Source: Cyanobacteria bacterium SIG29 (GTDB taxonomy: Bacteria; Cyanobacteriota; Vampirovibrionia; Gastranaerophilales; Gastranaerophilaceae). From it: 64,000 nt of DNA. The translations under genes were made by a program, and so were the position numbers. The stretch spans positions 62,001-126,000 of the forward strand of contig SUTV01000003.1 in NCBI GenBank assembly GCA_015152515.1. The letters are read 5' to 3'. The notes beneath the pieces are model-generated. The model was not told where the DNA came from. It was given only the letters and a program-made list of their open reading frames with translations, and did no database searches. This document shows positions 8,141-17,053 of this stretch, piece by piece (position 1 is the stretch's first letter; each line of letters opens with the position of its first letter).

Positions 8141-9133
8141 ATGAAAAAAAGATATTTTTGTAAAAGATTAAATGAAACTCTAAACTTTGATGCACTAAAA
8201 GTTTTTTATTGCTGTGCAACAAGAACTGGTCCATCTATTGATGTTCCTCAACCCAAAAGAATAAAAGATATTATTAAAAAGAGAAATTCTTTAATTAAAA
8301 TGTTAGATAGAGGTATTATTCCAACTGAATGCGAAGGTTGTTTTGATTTAGAAGAACAAAAAAATCCAAAGCCACTTTTTATTAGCCAACTATCTAAGCC
8401 ACAAAAAGCTAATTTAATAATCGTAAAACACTTTAAACAATGCGATTGCGCTTGTACATACTGTTGCGAACAATATTTATCTGGTAGAAAAATCGTACTA
8501 AAATCTAGAAAAAGCGATTATTATGATTTATTACCTATAATCAAAGAACTTTATAAACAAGATATGATTGATAAAAAAGAGTTAGATGTTCATTTTCAGG
8601 GCGGTAATGTGTCTGTTTTAGATGAATTTGAAGACTTAGTTAATATCTTTATGAAAAACGGAGTTAAACGCGTAGAAATCGCTACAAATGGCATTAAATA
8701 TTTACCTGCGATTGAAAGGATTTGTAATGATACTTTTGTAGATGTAAATATTTCAATTGACGCAGGCTCAAGAGAAACATATAAAAAAATAAAAACTGTT
8801 GATAAATTTGACGATTTAATTGAAAACTTAAAAAAATACGCAAAATTACCAATTTTATTAAGACTAAAATATATCCTAGTTCGCAATGTAAATGATACAA
8901 AAGAAGAACTAGAAAAATATATCAACTTAATGAAAGAAATTGGGATTACAAATTCTGAATTAATGATTGACCAATGCGATAATGAATTTATACAAAATGG
9001 AGAATTTAAAATTCCTGATTATTATTACGAATTATTTGAATTTTATAAAAATAAATGCCAAGAAAATAATATTGAAGCAAATATTTGGGAATATATTAAA
9101 GAAATATTAGACAAAGGCTCATTTTTCAAATAA
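8141..9133 (+). CDS. Radical SAM protein, A-type, GGN variant
   Basis: 330 aa. N-terminal Cys box: CKRLNETLNF, FYCCAT, TECEGC; SAM cluster CDCACTYC; SAM-binding loop FQGGNVSVL with Asn in place of Glu, as in its divergent neighbour. The core signature SIDAGSRETYKKIKTVDKFD and the RLKYILVRNVND strand are intact, so it looks functional. It is predicted to be translated from a leaderless mRNA. Its 3' end overlaps the convergent B-type gene by 15 bp. Substrate unknown. Confidence 0.9.
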   Translation: MKKRYFCKRLNETLNFDALKVFYCCATRTGPSIDVPQPKRIKDIIKKRNSLIKMLDRGIIPTECEGCFDLEEQKNPKPLFISQLSKPQKANLIIVKHFKQCDCACTYCCEQYLSGRKIVLKSRKSDYYDLLPIIKELYKQDMIDKKELDVHFQGGNVSVLDEFEDLVNIFMKNGVKRVEIATNGIKYLPAIERICNDTFVDVNISIDAGSRETYKKIKTVDKFDDLIENLKKYAKLPILLRLKYILVRNVNDTKEELEKYINLMKEIGITNSELMIDQCDNEFIQNGEFKIPDYYYELFEFYKNKCQENNIEANIWEYIKEILDKGSFFK

Positions 9134-10132
9134 ATTCTTTATTCTTTGGAAAAGACTTATCGGTTTTAATTCTTTAAAATAATCTGACAATATACAACTT
9201 TCATCCTTAAAAATTGGATTTTTTAAAAGTCTAACTAACTCATTATATTTTTCATGCGTTGGCAAAGACACATCTAATTTATTCATTAAATCATCAGATT
9301 CAATTTGTCTGTGATAATTAATAAAGAAAGCTACTGCATTATTATTCTTTGCAAATTTTACAAAATCTTTCATTTCTCTATAGTTTACAGAATTAACCAT
9401 AAAATTTAACTGTAAATGTTTAATATAACCTTGTTCTTTTAATTCAGATAAATATTTAACATTATCAACCAATGCTTTAAAATCACCACGTTCAACCAAT
9501 TTATTATATGTCTTTAAAGTTGTTGCATGTATTGAAATAATTACTGTATTTAATTTTTCTTTTAGTCCTATTTTTTCAATATTTTCTTTATTAAATAAAA
9601 TACCATTAGAAATAATATTAAACTTAATATTAGGGTTTATTTTTATAATCTTTTTTACAACTTCCATAGAATGTTTACTAGCAAATAATTCACCAGCCGA
9701 ATTCATTTCTACATATTCAGCTTGTTCTATTACAGGGGTAAAAATTCTATCAAAATTTTCTTCAATTCTTTTTTCTTTTTGTCTATTGTATTCTTCTTCT
9801 TCTTTGTTTTTTTCATTCCTACAAAAAATACAACGTACATTACAATGCCTATCATAACTAAATTCTATTTTTTTAGGATAAGGCGCAATATAATCAGGCT
9901 CAAATTCTTGCAAATAAGGGTCACAAACATCTAAATTACAATATTTATAATTATTTTCAATAAACTGTTTTCTAAATTCTTTTGCTTTTTCACCATTCCA
10001 TATTTCATCAAAAGTCTGTTCAAATATATTGCCAAATGAATAAAAATCAGTCCAATAACAACAACAACAATAAACTTCGCCTGTGTTTTGAATTTGAACA
10101 GTATTAAATGGATGTTTACATAGTTTAGCCAT
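9119..10132 (-). CDS. Radical SAM protein, B-type with N-terminal SPASM-like domain
   Basis: 337 aa. B-type means: a SPASM-like domain in front of the core, here C5, the cysteine run C22-C25, then FGNIFEQTFDEIWNGEKA, and C65/C70. The SAM cluster is CNVRCIFC (C97/C101/C104). GGE is replaced by MNSAGELFAS. The core continues with ISNGILFNKENIEKIG and IISIHATTLKTYNKLV. The end, LKPISLFQRIKNLFEK, is a short amphipathic tail shared by most B-types. A TATAAT lies 11 nt before ATG with no ribosome-binding site, so the leader is very short. Role unknown. Confidence 0.9.
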   Translation of the reverse strand: MAKLCKHPFNTVQIQNTGEVYCCCCYWTDFYSFGNIFEQTFDEIWNGEKAKEFRKQFIENNYKYCNLDVCDPYLQEFEPDYIAPYPKKIEFSYDRHCNVRCIFCRNEKNKEEEEYNRQKEKRIEENFDRIFTPVIEQAEYVEMNSAGELFASKHSMEVVKKIIKINPNIKFNIISNGILFNKENIEKIGLKEKLNTVIISIHATTLKTYNKLVERGDFKALVDNVKYLSELKEQGYIKHLQLNFMVNSVNYREMKDFVKFAKNNNAVAFFINYHRQIESDDLMNKLDVSLPTHEKYNELVRLLKNPIFKDESCILSDYFKELKPISLFQRIKNLFEK

Positions 10133-10186
10133 AACAAGATTTTATTATAATATCTACTTTTATGCAAAATAAAAAAAATAATATGC

Positions 10187-10192
10187 TATAAT
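10187..10192 (+). promoter_or_regulatory. Extended -10 promoter
   Basis: TGC followed by TATAAT (an extended -10) lies 25 nt before the TTG start at 10218, with an aaaggag ribosome-binding site in between. Confidence 0.6.
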
Positions 10193-10217
10193 TTTAAGAG
10201 CACAAAGGAGATTTATT

Positions 10218-11207
10218 TTGAAGTACACAAGTTGTTCAAATATACAAAATGGAATTAGATTTGAATATAACAGCATAAAATTATGTTGTTTTATGGGGTC
10301 AAATACACCAGAACCTCTATATATTAAAAAAGATTACTATGGTGAAAAACTTAATTGGAAAGAAATAGTTGAAAATATAAAAACAATTAGAGAAAACCAA
10401 AGAAATGGAATTACTCCAAAAGAATGTATAGGATGTTTTGGACTTCAAAACCAAGAATGGGATGATAATCAAAAATTCAAATGGATTCAAATTGCTCACT
10501 GGTCTGAATGTAACTGTAATTGTACATATTGTTATAGACTTCAAGATACATTTGTAAAACCAAAAAAACGCTATAAAATTATGCCAATCATTAAAGAATT
10601 AGATAAAATGGGAATGATTGACTACAACGGAGAATTAGCATATTCAGGTGGAGAACCAGCAAGTCTAAGAGAATTTGATGATATAACAAATTTCTTCATC
10701 AAAAAAGGTGAAAAATTAATTATGGTTCACACAAACGCAATCAAACCTGTTAAATCTGTTTTAAATGGATTAAAAACAGATACAATGTCTGTTACAGCAA
10801 GCGTAGATTGCGGCGATAGAGAAAAATTTAAACAAATAAAACAAGTTGATGCGTATAATAAAGTTATGGATACCTTGAAAAAATATGTAAAAGCTCAAGG
10901 AAATGATAAAAAAATGGTGCGTTCTAAATTTATTTTGATTCCTAAAGTAAATGATACTGTTGAGGATGTCAATAAATGGTTGGATGAAAGTGAAAGAATT
11001 GGTATTCAACGTGTTATTTTAGATTTTGAAGCTGATTGGTTAGAACGTAATAAACATAATATTCCAGAACATATAAATGACTTATATTCATATATATGTG
11101 ATTCAACAAAACATAGAGGGCTGGACTTGCAATTTTATGGTGTTGCAACACAATATAGAGAACTAAAAGGTCTTAATGTTGATGGATATGGTTTACATCA
11201 AGAGTAG
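10218..11207 (+). CDS. Radical SAM protein, A-type, GGEP
   Basis: 329 aa, TTG start supported by aaaggag 7 nt upstream. It shows the A-type pattern clearly: C6, C23-C24, C70/C73 in the N-terminal box, and SAM cluster C98/C102/C105 (CNCNCTYC). GGE is canonical (SGGEPASL). Core signature: SVDCGDREKFKQIKQVDAYN and SKFILIPKVNDTVEDV. Four upstream cysteines could hold one auxiliary Fe-S cluster, as in twitch-domain enzymes such as BtrN, but here on the other side of the core. Followed after 38 bp by another A-type gene on the same strand. Confidence 0.9.
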   Translation: MKYTSCSNIQNGIRFEYNSIKLCCFMGSNTPEPLYIKKDYYGEKLNWKEIVENIKTIRENQRNGITPKECIGCFGLQNQEWDDNQKFKWIQIAHWSECNCNCTYCYRLQDTFVKPKKRYKIMPIIKELDKMGMIDYNGELAYSGGEPASLREFDDITNFFIKKGEKLIMVHTNAIKPVKSVLNGLKTDTMSVTASVDCGDREKFKQIKQVDAYNKVMDTLKKYVKAQGNDKKMVRSKFILIPKVNDTVEDVNKWLDESERIGIQRVILDFEADWLERNKHNIPEHINDLYSYICDSTKHRGLDLQFYGVATQYRELKGLNVDGYGLHQE

Positions 11208-11245
11208 ATTTAAAATTTAAAAATGAATAGGATTTTGAAAATATC

Positions 11246-12229
11246 ATGTCAGAAAAATTATATTTTTGTGAAGAATTGAATGAAACATTAACATGTTTTC
11301 ACGATAAAATAACTTCTTGTTGCAGCAGTCCTAATGGTCCAATATATGTTGAAAATTATAATGGAAAAAATTTAGATTTTAAAATATTGAATGAGAAGAA
11401 ACAAGAATTTTTTTCTCTATTTAATGAGGAAAATATTAAAAAATCTCCTTGTTTTGGATGTTTTTCATTGAGAGAAAGAAAAACAGAAGATGTTATTACA
11501 AATAAGTATAAGATGATTCATATTTCACATTGGACACATTGTAATTGTGGTTGTATATATTGTGCTCGAATGAAGGATTCAAAGGGGAAAATCACTACTA
11601 AAAAAGCAAAAAGTGAATATTATGATATGTTGCCTGTTGTTAAACAATTATATAAAAATGATCTTCTAGACAAAGAAAATCTTATTGCTTGTATACAAGG
11701 TGGTGATATATCTGTTTTAAAAGAATTTGATAAGCTAGTTAAGGAATTTTTAAAACAAGGTATAAAGCAGTTTTATTTTTTATCTAATAATATTAATTAT
11801 CAGCCAATTATAAAAAAATTACTTGATATAAACAAAGCAAGCTTTACTACATCTTTGGATTGTGCAAGTAGAGAACTTTATTATAAATTAAAAAGAGTGG
11901 ATAAATTTGAGGAAAGTGTAAAAAATCTAAGAAAATATGCAAAAGGAAATCAAAATCCACCAATAACTGTAAAATATATTGTTGTAGAACATTTAAATGA
12001 TAACATTCAAGAAATGAAGAATTTTATTGATTTAATTCAAAGCATTGGTATAAAAAACATTGAATTTATGATCGATAATAAATATGTTCTATGTGATCAC
12101 ACAAAAGTTCATATTCCAAAACATTACGGTGAGTTATACCTTTTCTTTAAAGAATATTGTAAAAAACAAAATTTAAACTTTATTATTTGGGATAAAGTTG
12201 AGTTTTTGATAAATAAATATTTATTATAA
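11246..12229 (+). CDS. Radical SAM protein, A-type, GGD variant
   Basis: 327 aa. Box: CEELNETLTCF, TSCCSS, SPCFGC; SAM cluster CNCGCIYC; SAM loop IQGGDISVL (Asp replacing Glu). It is the closest paralog of the protein at 20534-21520, sharing long identical stretches such as NISHWT/HISHWT...CNCGCIYCARM and KHYGELYL, which implies a recent duplication. Core signature SLDCASRELYYKLKRVDKFEE. The next strong features are convergent genes on the minus strand. Function unknown. Confidence 0.9.
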   Translation: MSEKLYFCEELNETLTCFHDKITSCCSSPNGPIYVENYNGKNLDFKILNEKKQEFFSLFNEENIKKSPCFGCFSLRERKTEDVITNKYKMIHISHWTHCNCGCIYCARMKDSKGKITTKKAKSEYYDMLPVVKQLYKNDLLDKENLIACIQGGDISVLKEFDKLVKEFLKQGIKQFYFLSNNINYQPIIKKLLDINKASFTTSLDCASRELYYKLKRVDKFEESVKNLRKYAKGNQNPPITVKYIVVEHLNDNIQEMKNFIDLIQSIGIKNIEFMIDNKYVLCDHTKVHIPKHYGELYLFFKEYCKKQNLNFIIWDKVEFLINKYLL

Positions 12230-12298
12230 TTTTAATCCACTCTTCTTTTTTAAAAATTAACGAGATTCAAATAAAAATAAGATATTTTGTTTTATCTG

Positions 12299-12589
12299 CT
12301 ATGTCATTAGAACAGAATTGTTTAAATTTATAGCATTATCTATGTATAATAGTGCTTCTTTATAGTTCTTTGTATCTTTATATATTAACGCTTTTGTAAC
12401 CCAATACATATCGTTATTTTGTTCTAAATCAATTGCTTTGTTAATATATTCTATTGATTGTTCGAAATTTTTAAGTTTTCTATTTGTTTCAGCTTTTAAT
12501 GCAAAACCAATTGGCATATCTAGTATTTCTACGGTATGCACTTTTATTTCTTTCTTTTTAAAAAGCATTTTACTAATAAAATTAAACAT
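12299..12589 (-). CDS. Small TPR-repeat protein
   Basis: 96 aa. The N-terminus MFNFISKMLFKKKE is a Lys/aromatic leader, followed by two TPR units (FALKAETNRKLKNFEQSIEYI, then ALIYKDTKNYKEALLYI) with the usual small/aromatic spacing. TPRs mediate protein-protein contacts. It is one of three similar small TPR genes scattered through the radical SAM array (others at 28407 and 35181), all with the same promoter layout, suggesting an adaptor or scaffold role. It ends abruptly after the second repeat (AINLNNSVLMT). Confidence 0.8.
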   Translation of the reverse strand: MFNFISKMLFKKKEIKVHTVEILDMPIGFALKAETNRKLKNFEQSIEYINKAIDLEQNNDMYWVTKALIYKDTKNYKEALLYIDNAINLNNSVLMT

Positions 12590-12595
12590 AGCTTG

Positions 12596-12601
12596 ATTAT
12601 A
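12596..12601 (-). promoter_or_regulatory. -10 box of a leaderless promoter for the TPR gene
   Basis: On the minus strand TATAAT is followed by 6 nt (caagct) and then the ATG at 12589. No ribosome-binding site fits. The layout is the same as at 28395 and 35169. Confidence 0.6.
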
Positions 12602-12687
12602 TACTATTGAATAGAAAAATAAAAGTTATTTTATAATGTAAGATTTTATGGAGTATTGTGATTTTTTGTTTTTGCAATATTACAGTA

Positions 12688-13731
12688 TTATTTTTGTTTT
12701 AGAAACTTTTTTAAATAGTACAAGATTGTTTTATTTTGATAATTTTGTAAAATCAGTTTTGGATTGATTCTTGGTTCAAAATTACAAATGTCTGATAGTA
12801 ATTCTTTTTTATTTAAATGCTTAAGAAAATCTTTATATAAAGGGTTATCTTTTTCAAATACAGCTAGTTCTTTATATTTTTTTGCAAGAGTTGTATGTTC
12901 CCAAGGTTGATAACAAGTATAATTTACATTTACATTAAATTTTTGTGCTATTTTCGCCATTTTTGCCATTTCTTTATAGTTATATTTTGCAATAACCATA
13001 TTTATAAAAATTGAAGAGATATATCCATTTTTCTTTTCTTCAGCAATAAACTTAAGATTTTCCATAACAGCTGAAAAATTTCCTTTGCAAACAATTTTAT
13101 TATATGTTTTCTGTGTTGCTCCTGGTATAGAAATTCTTATATCTTTAATTTTCCCTCTTAAATTTAATTCTTCATATAAATTTTTTGTTAACAAAATTCC
13201 ATTTGTATCTATTTCAAAAAGAATTTTAGGATAATTGTTCGTAACAAATTTTATAAAATCAATACCATTTTTACTAGCAAAAACATCACCAGCTACACTT
13301 AATTGAATTATTTCTACATTATCAAGTAATGGAATTATTTTTTTTGTAATTTCCTCTTGTTTGCCAGAAAATGTAACTTTGATTTCATCCCTACAAGTTT
13401 TACAAGCGACATTACAAACTGTATCATAAGCTAAGCGCAAAAACTTGCAATTTCGATTTTCATTCCATTGATGAAGAACCAATTCTTTTTCTTTAAAAAC
13501 AGAACTAATACACATATCTTTATTACACAAAGAATAGTCATTATTAAGAATTTTTTCTCTAAATAAATTTGCTTTTTCAGAAAGCCATACTTCTTGAAAA
13601 TCATTTTTTAATAAATTTCCAAATGAAAAAAAATCAACGAATCTTGGACAACAAGGATATACATTTCCATCCTCAGATATTTCGGCCATATAAAAGGGCA
13701 TATAACAAACTTTATTATTTTCTGAAAACAT
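12688..13731 (-). CDS. Radical SAM protein, B-type, divergent
   Basis: 347 aa from the preferred ATG at 13731, which has gagg 8 nt upstream; the frame itself opens at 13800. SPASM-like box: CYMPFYMAEISEDG, YPCCPR, FFSFGNLLKNDFQEVWLS, then CNKDMC. The SAM cluster is CNVACKTC, spaced normally but with Thr where an aromatic residue is usual. GGE reads VAGDVFAS. The core has IDTNGILL and ISIPGATQKTYNKIV. It lacks the LKPIS tail and ends instead in Lys/Tyr/Leu-rich TILYYLKKFLKQK. Most divergent of the B-types. Confidence 0.87.
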   Translation of the reverse strand: MFSENNKVCYMPFYMAEISEDGNVYPCCPRFVDFFSFGNLLKNDFQEVWLSEKANLFREKILNNDYSLCNKDMCISSVFKEKELVLHQWNENRNCKFLRLAYDTVCNVACKTCRDEIKVTFSGKQEEITKKIIPLLDNVEIIQLSVAGDVFASKNGIDFIKFVTNNYPKILFEIDTNGILLTKNLYEELNLRGKIKDIRISIPGATQKTYNKIVCKGNFSAVMENLKFIAEEKKNGYISSIFINMVIAKYNYKEMAKMAKIAQKFNVNVNYTCYQPWEHTTLAKKYKELAVFEKDNPLYKDFLKHLNKKELLSDICNFEPRINPKLILQNYQNKTILYYLKKFLKQK

Positions 13732-13892
13732 AAGCAACCTCAAATAAATCAAGATTTTTTCACTATTTGTTTTATCAATTGAAAAAATCCACATCAACAA
13801 ATCTTAACATATTTTTATTATATACCATTACAAAAACTTGTAAATAAATTCATTAAAATTGTCAGAAATACGGTTTAATGAATAAAGTATAT

Positions 13893-14930
13893 TTAAACAG
13901 ACAAAACCTTTTTAAAGTTATTTTTTAAACTTTCAATAAAAGAAATTGGTTCAAGTGCAACAAAATAATCATGCCCTTGAATAACTACATCTTTTGCATT
14001 TAAAAACTCAGGTGTATGTACTAATTTTACCAATTTATTATAATCAGGATGTTTTTTATCTTGAATATTGATTTCATTATAAAGTTTCTCTAAATCACGA
14101 GAACAATCAAGACCTAAAAAACGAACTTTTGCGTCAATTTTTCGGCACAATTTAATAATATCAATCATTTCCATATAATTTATACTAGTAACTGTAAAAT
14201 GGATTTCAAATCTATCCATTTCACCTTTTTTCTTTAATTCTGATAAATACTCAATGTTTTTAATTACTTGTTTATAATTTCCACCTTTAACAATCTTATT
14301 GTAAGTTTTTTCACTATATGAGTGAAGAGAAACTGTCATCATAGAAATTTTGCCACTAAGCCCAAGTTTTTCAATATTTTCTTGAGTACATTGAATTCCA
14401 TTTGTAATTAATTCAAACTTAATATTTGGGAAATTATTAGCAATATCACGAATCAAATCTCTTGAAATTTTGCTTGCGAAAACTTCTCCAACAGCATTAG
14501 TTTTAACATATTTCGCATTTTGAAGCCAAGGTGTCAAAATTTCAAGCAATTTATCTTCTTTATCTTTTGGTATCAAATTTGTATTAATTTTATAATTTTC
14601 ACCACGACAAAAAATACATTTTACATCGCAAAATTCATCAAGTCCAAGTAAAATACGCTCTGGTGGAGCACTAAGTAATTGTGGTTTTGAATCAGAAATT
14701 TTTTCTAAAATCTCTAAATTTTGACAACCAGGACATAGCGAAAAATCATTATCATATAATTTTTGTCTAAATTCTTTTGCTTTTTCACCATTCCATATTT
14801 CATCAAAAGATTGTTCAAATATATTGCCAAATGAATACCCTCTAATCCAGCCACAACTGCAAGGATAAACATTACCATAAGGCATAATTTCTGCCAAAAT
14901 ATATGGGTTTGGACAATATATATGCGTCAT
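13893..14930 (-). CDS. Radical SAM protein, B-type
   Basis: 345 aa. SPASM-like box: CPNPYILAEIMPYG, YPCSCGW, YSFGNIFEQSFDEIWNGEK, then C-x2-C (CPGC), shorter than in the other B-types. SAM cluster CDVKCIFC; GGE replaced by NAVGEVFAS. Core: ELITNGIQCTQENIEKLG, SLHSYSEKTYNKIV. The tail LEPISFIESLKNNFKKVL is the shared amphipathic end. It begins 2 bp after the A-type gene at 14933-15916, so an A-type and a B-type are co-transcribed here. No separate ribosome-binding site is evident, suggesting coupling. Confidence 0.9.
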   Translation of the reverse strand: MTHIYCPNPYILAEIMPYGNVYPCSCGWIRGYSFGNIFEQSFDEIWNGEKAKEFRQKLYDNDFSLCPGCQNLEILEKISDSKPQLLSAPPERILLGLDEFCDVKCIFCRGENYKINTNLIPKDKEDKLLEILTPWLQNAKYVKTNAVGEVFASKISRDLIRDIANNFPNIKFELITNGIQCTQENIEKLGLSGKISMMTVSLHSYSEKTYNKIVKGGNYKQVIKNIEYLSELKKKGEMDRFEIHFTVTSINYMEMIDIIKLCRKIDAKVRFLGLDCSRDLEKLYNEINIQDKKHPDYNKLVKLVHTPEFLNAKDVVIQGHDYFVALEPISFIESLKNNFKKVLSV

Positions 14931-14932
14931 TA

Positions 14933-15916
14933 TTATCTACCGTTATCTATGTATCTAATTACTTTTGTATAACCACATGCAGAAAGAATTTCTCTATATG
15001 ATAAATTACACTTATGAGAATGTGCATAATCTTCAACAAGTTTAATATATTCTTTTACATGTTCTGGACAATATTTGTTTTGTTCATACCAATGATGTTC
15101 AAGCTCTAATTGAATATTAGTAATTCCCAAATCTTCAACTAACTTTAACCAAGCAGTAATTTCTTCTAAAGTATCATTATAACCTGGCACAAATATAAAT
15201 TTAAGGCTTACCAAACTAGCCGTAATAGGGTCTAAACCTTTTTTATATTTTTTTACATTTTCAACAACACGCTTAAACCAATCAACTTTTTTGATTTTTT
15301 TATAAGTTTCCCTAGTACCAGCATCAAGTGAAATTGTAACCGCTGTTCTTCTTAATTCAATAGCTTTTCTAATCCATTTAGAATAATCAAAAGCAGCAGT
15401 ATTAATCATAATAAAAATATTAGTATTTTCTAAGAAGAACTTCATCAAATCTGGAAATTCTTTTAATACAGTTGGCTCACCACCTGTAATATTAACGTTA
15501 CCGTTATAACTTAACATATTTTGTTTTAAAGCATCTTTTAATACAGGAAGGATTTTCCAAGGTTTTAAGGAATTTAAAAATTTCTTTTGTTCATGAGTAT
15601 GGCAATAAATACAATCCAATGGACAATTTTCCCAATGGTTAATTAAAATATATTTTAATTGCATTGAGCCATCCCAATCTTTAACTTTTAAACTAGGACA
15701 TCCCTCACAAATTTTAGGAATATCACCTTTTGCAAATCTATCACGATATTCTTGTTTTATTTGTCTAATTTTATCCCAATCAAATAATTCACCTTTATAA
15801 TCTTCAATGATTTTAATAGCTTCAAATTTCATGCACATTGAATAACTACAAAGAACAGCTGCATCTCTTATAAAGCACATACCATTTTCAACAAACTCAC
15901 AAGATAAATATCCCAT
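14933..15916 (-). CDS. Radical SAM protein, A-type, GGEP
   Basis: 327 aa with a strong ribosome-binding site (aaggag). Box: CEFVENGMCF, CSYSMC, KICEGC; SAM cluster CPLDCIYC, which lacks the extra middle Cys common in A-types; canonical loop TGGEPTVL. Core signature SLDAGTRETYKKIKKVDWFK and LKFIFVPGYNDTLEEI. First gene of a pair with the downstream B-type gene. Confidence 0.9.
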   Translation of the reverse strand: MGYLSCEFVENGMCFIRDAAVLCSYSMCMKFEAIKIIEDYKGELFDWDKIRQIKQEYRDRFAKGDIPKICEGCPSLKVKDWDGSMQLKYILINHWENCPLDCIYCHTHEQKKFLNSLKPWKILPVLKDALKQNMLSYNGNVNITGGEPTVLKEFPDLMKFFLENTNIFIMINTAAFDYSKWIRKAIELRRTAVTISLDAGTRETYKKIKKVDWFKRVVENVKKYKKGLDPITASLVSLKFIFVPGYNDTLEEITAWLKLVEDLGITNIQLELEHHWYEQNKYCPEHVKEYIKLVEDYAHSHKCNLSYREILSACGYTKVIRYIDNGR

Positions 15917-15963
15917 GTTTTCTCCTTCAATATTCCTCTTATAAAAATATTATATATTAAACA

Positions 15964-16971
15964 TTATGTTTTAGAAAACCTATATTTTAAGCGTTTAAAT
16001 ATACTTATTGGTTTTAAATTAAGCATTGTATCATTGATTGTACATATATCTGAACGAAAAATCGGATTTTTCAATACACGAACAAAATCATTAAATTTAG
16101 GATGTTTTTCATCAAAAATATTGATTTCATCATAAACTTCTTCATTCGTTTCCATTTTTAAAAGTTCTAAAAAGCCAACAGTAGCACCGATTTTTTGAGC
16201 CAATTTCATATATGAAACCATTTGCTTATAATTGTGTGAATTAACAACAAAATTTAAAATAAATCTATTTAATATACCTTGTTTTTTCAATTCAGAAAGA
16301 AAATTTAAATTTTCCATAACCTTATCAAAATTTCCATTAACAACTAACTTATCATATGTTTCTTTTTTAGTTGCATGTAATGAAATTGTAATAGAAATTA
16401 ATTTATCTAAAATTCCCAATTCTTCAAGATTTTTTCTATCACACAAAATACCATTAGAAATCAACGAAAACCTTACTTTTGGGAATAATTCAGTAATTCT
16501 TTTAATTAATTTTCGAGAATGAGGGCTAAATAAAGCTTCGCCAACACCAGATAATACCACATTTTCAGCATTTTCTAGCATATTTAAAATTATTTCATCC
16601 ATATTTTCATTAAAATATGACAAATCTTGCTTTTGATGGCAACTTCTACAGAAAATACATTTCACATTACAAGTTGCATCATAACAAAAAATAAAAGTTT
16701 TTGGTTTTGGCACAACTTCAGTTGGAATAATATTTTGAGAACAATCTTTTACACACAAATCAAGATTACAAATATCATATTTTTTTTCAATAAATTGGCG
16801 TCTTAATTTTTTAGCCTTCTCCCCATTCCAAATCTCATCAAAAGACTGTTCATAAATATTTCCTAAAGAATATGAATTACACCAAGGAGGACAACAAACA
16901 AAAACTTCTCCCTGCATACTAATTTGTGCAGAATCAAATGGAAATGTACATATTGCATATTCTGTTGTCAT
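15964..16971 (-). CDS. Radical SAM protein, B-type
   Basis: 335 aa from ATG 16971, chosen because GGAGG lies 4 nt upstream; the longer frame to 16998 is not needed. SPASM-like box: CTFPFDSAQISMQG, FVCCPPW, YSLGNIYEQSFDEIWNGEK, CNLDLC. SAM cluster CNVKCIFC. The GGE position reads LSGVGEALFS. Core: SLISNGILCDRKNLEELG, ITISLHATKKETYDKLV. Tail LKPISIFKRLKYRF. Divergent from the A-type gene at 17054. Confidence 0.91.
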   Translation of the reverse strand: MTTEYAICTFPFDSAQISMQGEVFVCCPPWCNSYSLGNIYEQSFDEIWNGEKAKKLRRQFIEKKYDICNLDLCVKDCSQNIIPTEVVPKPKTFIFCYDATCNVKCIFCRSCHQKQDLSYFNENMDEIILNMLENAENVVLSGVGEALFSPHSRKLIKRITELFPKVRFSLISNGILCDRKNLEELGILDKLISITISLHATKKETYDKLVVNGNFDKVMENLNFLSELKKQGILNRFILNFVVNSHNYKQMVSYMKLAQKIGATVGFLELLKMETNEEVYDEINIFDEKHPKFNDFVRVLKNPIFRSDICTINDTMLNLKPISIFKRLKYRFSKT

Positions 16972-17022
16972 ATTACCTCCACTTATTAGAATATACAAAA
17001 TAGCAAAATATGTCTATTTTGA

Positions 17023-17028
17023 TATAAT
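17023..17028 (+). promoter_or_regulatory. -10 box upstream of A-type radical SAM gene
   Basis: TATAAT 25 nt before the ATG at 17054. An aaagga ribosome-binding site lies between, so this is an ordinary leadered promoter, in contrast to the leaderless ones. Confidence 0.5.
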
Positions 17029-17053
17029 ATATTTAACAATAAAGGATTTTAAA

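Noticed and set aside
12648-12766. Short plus-strand ORF after a TATAAT at 12632
   Set aside because: It lies mostly antisense to the 12688 gene's 3' end, has no ribosome-binding site, and the TATAAT-to-ATG spacing (10 nt) does not fit the leaderless class.
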